Shown here piece by piece: positions 5,110 through 8,514 of a stretch of DNA of 8,514 bases (within the stretch, counting starts at the first letter, position 1; the number at the start of each line of letters is the position of its first letter). The position numbers and the translations under genes are program-made. Location of the stretch: NCBI GenBank assembly GCA_039923455.1, contig JBDTCS010000014.1:1-8514 (forward strand). Direction: 5' to 3'. The stretch is from JBDTCS01 sp039923455 (GTDB lineage Bacteria; Bacteroidota; Ignavibacteria; Palsa-1295). Under the pieces are notes generated by a model. That model ran no database searches. It saw nothing but the letters and a program-made list of their open reading frames with translations, and was not told the DNA's origin.

Positions 5110-5269
5110 GGCAAAACGTACGCCGAAGTTCGCAACGAGAAAGCATAATCGTTGCAGTCGTTGCGGAAGGTCGCGTGCGTTCTATCGGAAGTTTGGCGTG
5201 TGCCGTTTGTGCTTCCGCGAACTTGCGCTCGATGGTAAGATCCCGGGCGTACGCAAGGCAAGCTGGTAA
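5084..5269 (+). CDS. rpsN: 30S ribosomal protein S14, zinc-binding short type
   Basis: S14 sits in the small-subunit head beside S3 and S10. This is the short, zinc-containing form: 61 residues with cysteines at 24, 27, 40 and 43, a CxxC-12-CxxC finger. The motif KFGVCRLCFRELA and the universal ending GKIPGVRKASW are present. The start is GTG at 5084. A TAG in frame at 5054-5056 and the absence of ATG after it leave no alternative that gives the normal MAR opening. GAGG lies 9 nt upstream. Both ends of the gene are echoed by nearby direct repeats (leader copy at 5049-5069, stop copy at 5275-5286). The presence of the zinc form implies no obvious zinc-independence at this locus; a second, zinc-free S14 could exist elsewhere. 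Confidence 0.98.
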   Translation: MARLALRVKAKRTPKFATRKHNRCSRCGRSRAFYRKFGVCRLCFRELALDGKIPGVRKASW

Positions 5270-5286
5270 ACAAAGCAAGCTTGTAA
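5258..5286 (+). repeat. 12-bp direct repeat of the rpsN stop region
   Basis: GCAAGCTGGTAA (5258-5269, the last codons and stop of rpsN) recurs as GCAAGCTTGTAA at 5275-5286, 11 of 12 identical, 17 bp apart. The second TAA lies in a different frame. CAAGCT (5259-5264) can also pair with AGCTTG (5278-5283), putting the stop in a 13-nt loop. Confidence 0.65.
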
Positions 5287-5365
5287 GCTGATCAGTTCTG
5301 TTTCGCAACTATTCGTAAGGCTGCGTGCAGGTCTATTCGGTGAAAGGTTTGTTCGAGGATGATCC

Positions 5366-5387
5366 GATTCGGTTTTGCGACCGAATT
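5366..5387 (+). other. Hairpin in the 185-nt rpsN-rpsH spacer
   Basis: ATTCGGT (5367-5373) pairs perfectly with ACCGAAT (5380-5386) around the loop TTTGCG; a G-T pair extends it by one. This spacer (5270-5454) is the longest in the window. It also holds a short repeat CTATTCG at 5309 and 5333, and a weak 5-bp hairpin TCTCT/AGAGA (5426-5441) just before the rpsH start. No ORF or recognisable promoter was found in it. Confidence 0.5.
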
Positions 5388-5454
5388 CGACAAAGAGTAG
5401 AAAAGGTGTTTTTGGTTTCGGTTTATCTCTCATTAAAGAGAAAGCGATTTTTGA

Positions 5455-5841
5455 ATGGATACTATCGGAGATTTTCTAACACGTTTGCGTAACGCACTTA
5501 AAGCGCGTCACCAGTATGTGGACGTACCGGCTTCTAATCTTAAGCTTGCTATGAGCGAGATCCTTCGCGAGCAAGGCTATATCGAATCCGTCCAAAAAAC
5601 GGAAGACAACAAGCAGGGTATGCTGCGTATTACTCTGAAGTACGCGAACGGCTCTCCGGCGATCATGGGACTCAAGCGAGTTTCCACACCGGGATTGCGT
5701 CAATATACCGCAGCCAAGGAAGCACCAAGAGTGCTTTCGGGTCTCGGCATCGCAATCCTCTCGACACCGAAAGGCGTCATGACGGATAAGCAGGCACGCC
5801 AAGCGAACGTAGGTGGCGAAGTATTATGCTACGTCTGGTAA
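5455..5841 (+). CDS. rpsH: 30S ribosomal protein S8
   Basis: S8 binds the central domain of 16S rRNA early in assembly, and in E. coli it is the translational repressor of the spc operon. The protein has 128 residues, close to the usual 130. It opens with DTIGDFLTRLRNA and has the C-terminal RNA-binding region STPKGVMTDKQAR and the hallmark ending GGEVLCYVW. The ATG at 5455 gives the expected N-terminus. No Shine-Dalgarno site is seen. The preceding spacer is 185 nt, unusually long for the rpsN-rpsH junction, so extra leader function or decay is possible. Whether this S8 represses its own cluster cannot be judged from the sequence. Confidence 0.98.
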   Translation: MDTIGDFLTRLRNALKARHQYVDVPASNLKLAMSEILREQGYIESVQKTEDNKQGMLRITLKYANGSPAIMGLKRVSTPGLRQYTAAKEAPRVLSGLGIAILSTPKGVMTDKQARQANVGGEVLCYVW

Positions 5842-5889
5842 TTTGCCGGCGGTAGCACTAAAGCGTTTTGTTTTCAAACGGCTGCAGCG

Positions 5890-5904
5890 TTCACCTAAGG
5901 TGAA
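5890..5904 (+). other. Hairpin in the rpsH-rplF spacer
   Basis: TTCACC (5890-5895) pairs perfectly with GGTGAA (5899-5904) around the tight loop TAA. A second weak stem, CGTTT (5864-5868) with AAACG (5876-5880), precedes it. An 8-bp tandem pair AGCACAAC/AGCACAAA (5913-5928) follows and leads into the rplF start. No T-run, so not a terminator. Confidence 0.45.
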
Positions 5905-5932
5905 TTAGCGTAAGCACAACAGCACAAAGATC

Positions 5933-6472
5933 ATGTCAAGAATTGGAAAGAAACTGATCACACTCCCAAGTGGTGTGACGTTCGAAGAGAAGGATCGCCA
6001 GCTCACGATCAAGGGACCGAAAGGTATCTTATCCGAGACGCTTCCGGAAGGTATTAGCTTTAAACTCGATGGCAGCGAGCTCACCTTTCAGCGCTCGAGT
6101 GACGTGAAGCAACAGCGTGCGTTGCATGGCCTCGTGCGTGCACTCACGAACAACATGATCGAAGGTGTGACGAATGGTTATGTGAAGAAGCTTGAGATGG
6201 TTGGCGTCGGTTTTAAGGCCGAGAAGAAGGGCAAGTTCATTCAGTTCAATCTGGGTTACTCGCATCCGATCATTCTTCAAGTACCTGCCGAGATCACGGT
6301 AGATGTCCCGACTCCGACGACTGTAACGGTTACCGGTATTGATAAGCAACTCGTTGGTGCAGTTTCTGCGAAGATCCGCTCGCTCCGTCCACCTGAGCCG
6401 TACAAAGGCAAGGGCGTTAAGTACGCAGGCGAGGTCATCATTCGCAAGGCTGGTAAGACAGCCGGTAAGTAA
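5933..6472 (+). CDS. rplF: 50S ribosomal protein L6
   Basis: L6 binds near the sarcin-ricin loop, the factor-binding site of the large subunit, and consists of two repeated alpha/beta domains. The protein has 179 residues, the usual length. It starts MSRIGKKLITLPSGV, has LEMVGVGFKAEKKG at about 87-100 between the two domains, and carries the L6 signature PEPYKGKGVKYAGE at 154-167, ending in a basic tail. The ATG at 5933 is preceded by AGCACAAAGATC, a variant of the leader motif seen before rplX and rplE. The last codons form the first unit of a 15-bp repeat in the following spacer. Confidence 0.99.
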   Translation: MSRIGKKLITLPSGVTFEEKDRQLTIKGPKGILSETLPEGISFKLDGSELTFQRSSDVKQQRALHGLVRALTNNMIEGVTNGYVKKLEMVGVGFKAEKKGKFIQFNLGYSHPIILQVPAEITVDVPTPTTVTVTGIDKQLVGAVSAKIRSLRPPEPYKGKGVKYAGEVIIRKAGKTAGK

Positions 6473-6503
6473 CCTTCGGGTAAGCACGCTTCGGGTAATC
6501 GTA
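6459..6503 (+). repeat. 15-bp tandem repeat overlapping the rplF stop
   Basis: CTTCGGGTAAGCACG (6474-6488) and CTTCGGGTAATCGTA (6489-6503) are adjacent 15-bp units. A more diverged unit, CAGCCGGTAAGTAAC, at 6459-6473 contains the end of rplF and its stop. GGTAA is constant in all three. Confidence 0.75.
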
Positions 6504-6505
6504 AA

Positions 6506-6569
6506 CTGCTGAGCGTATATCGGCAGAAAGGAATTAACTTTTTTGGAAGCTCGACAAAGACCGAGCTTC
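6506..6569 (+). other. Twin hairpins flanking a T-run in the rplF-rplR spacer
   Basis: The first hairpin pairs CTGCTGA (6506-6512) with TCGGCAG (6520-6526), one G-T pair, 7-nt loop. A run of six T follows at 6539-6544. The second hairpin pairs GAAGCTCG (6546-6553) perfectly with CGAGCTTC (6562-6569), 8-nt loop, 19 nt before the rplR start. The T-run begins 12 nt after the first stem, too far for a standard terminator. The layout recalls an attenuator but this is unproven. Confidence 0.5.
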
Positions 6570-6588
6570 AAGCTGACAGACAACAGAC

Positions 6589-6951
6589 ATGGCATCAAAA
6601 CTTAAACTTCAGGCAAAAGCGAAGCGCCGCACTCGTCGCCGCTTCACGACTCGCAAGGCGATCAAGGGCACAGCAGAGCGTCCGCGTCTCGTAGTGTTCC
6701 GCAGCAATGCAGCGATCTATTGCCAACTCGTGGATGATTCGCAGGGCTTCACACTTGCCGAGGCAAGCTCGAAGAAGCTCGGTGAGAAAGCAGCCAAGAG
6801 CGAGCTTTCAAAGAAGACTGGTATGGCTATTGCGGAGAAGGCAAAAGAGAAGGGTATCGCTTCGGTCGTTTTCGATCGTAACGGTTATCTGTATCACGGT
6901 CGCATCAAGGCTTTGGCCGATGGTGCACGTGAGGGCGGCTTGAAATTCTAA
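6589..6951 (+). CDS. rplR: 50S ribosomal protein L18
   Basis: L18 binds 5S rRNA and, with L5, anchors it in the central protuberance. The protein has 120 residues, normal. It has the basic N-terminal arm RRTRRRFTTRKAIKGT, then RPRLVVFRSNAAIYCQLVDD and the closing VFDRNGYLYHGRIKALADGAREGGLKF, all typical. The ATG at 6589 gives the expected start; there is no Shine-Dalgarno site, and the leader is A/C/G-rich after an 8-bp hairpin. It lies between rplF and rpsE as in nearly all bacteria, with spacers of 116 and 50 nt. Confidence 0.99.
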   Translation: MASKLKLQAKAKRRTRRRFTTRKAIKGTAERPRLVVFRSNAAIYCQLVDDSQGFTLAEASSKKLGEKAAKSELSKKTGMAIAEKAKEKGIASVVFDRNGYLYHGRIKALADGAREGGLKF

Positions 6952-7001
6952 GTCGCACAACGTAATTTTTGTTTTAGGATTTTCATAAGCAGTTACTACT
7001 T

Positions 7002-7505
7002 GTGGCAAAGATTCGATCTTCGGAACTCAATTTAAAGGATAAGCTTGTTGCCGTTAACCGCGTCGCCAAGGTTGTCAAGGGCGGACGCCGTTTCAGCTTC
7101 AATGCGATTGTTGTTGTCGGTGATGGCAATGGACACGTTGGCATCGGTCTCGGAAAGTCCAACGAAGTCACGGACGCTGTTACGAAGGCGACCGAAGACG
7201 CAAAGCGCAACGTGAAGGAAATCACCCTTCGCCGCGGTACCATCCCGCATTTGAGCTTCGGCAAGTTCGGAGCCGGTAAAGTTATGCTGAAGCCTGCTTC
7301 ACCAGGTACCGGTCTTATCGCTGGTGGTGGTGTTCGTGCGGTGCTCGAACTCGCTGGTGTTCAGGACATTCTGACGAAGTCGCAGGGTTCTTCGAATCCT
7401 CACAATCTTGTGAAGGCAACGATGGCAGCACTTGAGTCATTGAGCGACGCAAACATGGTCGCCGAGCGCAGAGGAATCAGTTTGACTCGCGTCTTCCACG
7501 GTTAA
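7002..7505 (+). CDS. rpsE: 30S ribosomal protein S5
   Basis: S5 contributes to decoding accuracy and, with S3 and S4, to the mRNA entry site; spectinomycin-resistance mutations map to its N-terminal loop. The protein has 167 residues, normal. The double-stranded-RNA-binding-like domain carries the signature KVVKGGRRFSFNAIVVVGDG (about 23-42). The C-terminal domain has KPASPGTGLIAGGGVRAVLE and VAERRG. The start is GTG at 7002. A TAG in frame at 6975-6977, with no ATG after it, excludes other starts. Unlike the other two non-ATG starts in this cluster, it has no nearby Shine-Dalgarno site; the nearest AGGA is 22 nt away. Confidence 0.98.
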   Translation: MAKIRSSELNLKDKLVAVNRVAKVVKGGRRFSFNAIVVVGDGNGHVGIGLGKSNEVTDAVTKATEDAKRNVKEITLRRGTIPHLSFGKFGAGKVMLKPASPGTGLIAGGGVRAVLELAGVQDILTKSQGSSNPHNLVKATMAALESLSDANMVAERRGISLTRVFHG

Positions 7506-7538
7506 GATTTACAGTTTTTAGCGAAGAGAAAAAGTATT

Positions 7539-7736
7539 ATGAGCGATACAGGCAAGAAGATCTACGTCAAGCAGACGCGCAGCATCAACGACACATTGGA
7601 GAAGCACAAGCGCACAATCAAGGCGCTCGGCCTCGGCCGTCCGAATTATGTTGCAGTGCACAATGATACACCGGCTATCCGCGGTATGATCAATCGCGTG
7701 TCGCACTTGGTTGAAGTAACGGAAGAGATGCCGTAA
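7539..7736 (+). CDS. rpmD: 50S ribosomal protein L30, last gene of the cluster
   Basis: L30 is a small beta-alpha protein of the large subunit. The product has 65 residues, slightly above the usual 58-60. The family pattern is clear: KIYVKQTRSIN, then HKRTIKALGLGRPNY, then the closing PAIRGMINRVSHLVEV. The ATG at 7539 is preceded by AAAAAGTATT, similar to the leader of rplP, not a Shine-Dalgarno site. In most bacteria rplO (L15) and secY come next. Here an intrinsic terminator starts 24 nt after the stop and an unrelated gene follows. Confidence 0.97.
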   Translation: MSDTGKKIYVKQTRSINDTLEKHKRTIKALGLGRPNYVAVHNDTPAIRGMINRVSHLVEVTEEMP

Positions 7737-7760
7737 CAGACACCTGAATTTTGAAGAAGA

Positions 7761-7787
7761 ACGCGAGCTTTGTCTCGCGTTTTTTTT
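7761..7787 (+). terminator. Rho-independent terminator after rpmD
   Basis: ACGCGAG (7761-7767) pairs perfectly with CTCGCGT (7774-7780) around the loop CTTTGT. A T-run of eight (7780-7787) follows directly. The stem can grow by A-T pairs with the T-run. It is the only textbook terminator in the window and marks the end of the ribosomal transcript. Confidence 0.92.
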
Positions 7788-7864
7788 GAGCATTTTTGTG
7801 GGGCTATAGAACTCTGTCGAGGGCTGCTGAAACTCTTATGGTTGAGCTCCGTCATACTTAATAG

Positions 7865-8514
7865 ATGAGTAGAATCAACCGTAACACGGACCATTATTTT
7901 GAGATCGCAGCATTCTTCTCTGTGATCGTCCTGGTGTTTGGATTTGGTAAGGACGCTCAAGCCCAATCCTCTGCGATCGTTCGCTGGAGGGATCACCAAG
8001 ATCTTAACCAGGTCACCGACTCCACAATCCGGAATGACATCGAAAGCATGTCGCAAGACCCAACTGGCGATTTCCCATCCCTCTATGGCAAGTCTTACAA
8101 GAAATGGGCGCACCCACGAATTCTTCCTATCAAAGCAGAACCCATTATAGATTCGGGTTCTCGAGATCAGGTCACTCTCTCGAATGACACCATCATCGTG
8201 CAAATCCAACGCGCCACATTTTTCCCGAATAAGCACAAATTGGGTTGGGAGAAGCTGGGAAGTGATTCGCGAAAGGGGCTCTACAAGATTGACGGAAAGC
8301 CATTCTTTGGCACTGATGGGGATGTACCACGTGTAAGTATCAATTCAGTTTCCGCACTCGCTCAAGGGAAGCTTATCCAGATTCCGAAAGCTGCGTATTC
8401 GGATCTGTACGAACCAAATTTCCGTAACCTCCAGGTTTACACCTCGGCCGATCATCATCGTGTGTATGTCACGATGATGAATAGTGACGGTGCAGGAAGT
8501 TATACTGTGACTTG
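7865..8514 (+). CDS. Probable exported protein of unknown function (3' end outside window)
   Basis: The frame from ATG at 7865 stays open for 216 codons to the right edge. A TAG lies directly before the ATG, so this is the first start in frame. The N-terminus looks like a signal peptide: a basic start (MSRINRN), a hydrophobic stretch at about 14-28 (IAAFFSVIVLVFGFG), and a likely signal peptidase I site AQA before Q34. There is no lipobox cysteine. The visible mature part (about 183 residues) has no motif I can name; it is rich in Asp, Ser, Lys and aromatic residues, with segments such as VSINSVSALAQGKLIQIPKAAY and VYVTMMNSDGAGSYTVT suggesting beta structure. It does not belong to the translation apparatus and is separated from rpmD by the terminator. 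No clear promoter or Shine-Dalgarno site was seen. Confidence 0.75.
   Translation, partial: MSRINRNTDHYFEIAAFFSVIVLVFGFGKDAQAQSSAIVRWRDHQDLNQVTDSTIRNDIESMSQDPTGDFPSLYGKSYKKWAHPRILPIKAEPIIDSGSRDQVTLSNDTIIVQIQRATFFPNKHKLGWEKLGSDSRKGLYKIDGKPFFGTDGDVPRVSINSVSALAQGKLIQIPKAAYSDLYEPNFRNLQVYTSADHHRVYVTMMNSDGAGSYTVT

Noticed and set aside
6029..6598. 189-codon ORF on the - strand across rplF
   Set aside because: Antisense to conserved L6 and its spacer, no family features; opened by codon bias of the + strand.
7788..7864. Promoter for the exported-protein gene
   Set aside because: TATAGA at 7805-7810 and TTGAGC at 7786-7791 are only 13 bp apart and overlap the terminator T-run; too weak to call.
7646..8236. 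196-codon ORF on the - strand after rpmD
   Set aside because: It crosses the end of rpmD and the terminator, and overlaps the + strand frame that has a signal peptide and stays open to the edge.

Overview
The window is a housekeeping stretch of a bacterial chromosome: the second half of the S10 ribosomal-protein cluster running directly into the spc cluster. All genes are on the + strand, in the order rplB (3' end only), rpsS, rplV, rpsC, rplP, rpmC, rpsQ, rplN, rplX, rplE, rpsN, rpsH, rplF, rplR, rpsE, rpmD. A clear intrinsic terminator follows. After it comes the start of an unrelated, probably exported protein that runs off the right edge. Fifteen ribosomal-protein genes are complete.

Lineage clues point to the FCB side of the bacterial tree (Bacteroidota/Chlorobiota, perhaps Ignavibacteria- or Kapabacteria-like). 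L2 carries DHPMGGGEG instead of the DHPHGGGEG of proteobacteria. Most starts lack a Shine-Dalgarno sequence. Base composition is roughly balanced. This assignment is inference from memory of the families, not a search result.

Region by region: 1-3404 is the S10-type part (L2, S19, L22, S3, L16, L29, S17). 3492-7736 is the spc-type part (L14, L24, L5, S14, S8, L6, L18, S5, L30). 7761-7787 is the terminator. 7865-8514 is the exported hypothetical protein. The usual next genes after rpmD (rplO for L15, then secY) are absent, so the cluster is broken at this point. The gene products assemble into the small (S) and large (L) ribosomal subunits, and the genes are probably co-transcribed.

What is unusual lies in the spacers and protein tails rather than in gene content. 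The 15 gaps between ribosomal genes add up to about 1.2 kb (16 to 185 nt each), long for such an operon. Several are built from short degenerate tandem repeats (13, 15, 16 and 17 bp periods) that begin at or overlap the stop codon of the preceding gene, or abut the start codon of the next. Small perfect hairpins are also common, some with the stop codon in the loop. Several starts share an A-rich motif (AGCATA-AAGAT before ATG) in place of a Shine-Dalgarno site. S3 has a long Arg-Gly-rich tail with four DRGG repeats, L22 a Lys/Ala-rich tail, and L5 a Lys/Gly/Pro-rich N-terminal extension. I see no defence system, CRISPR array, mobile element, tRNA or rRNA.
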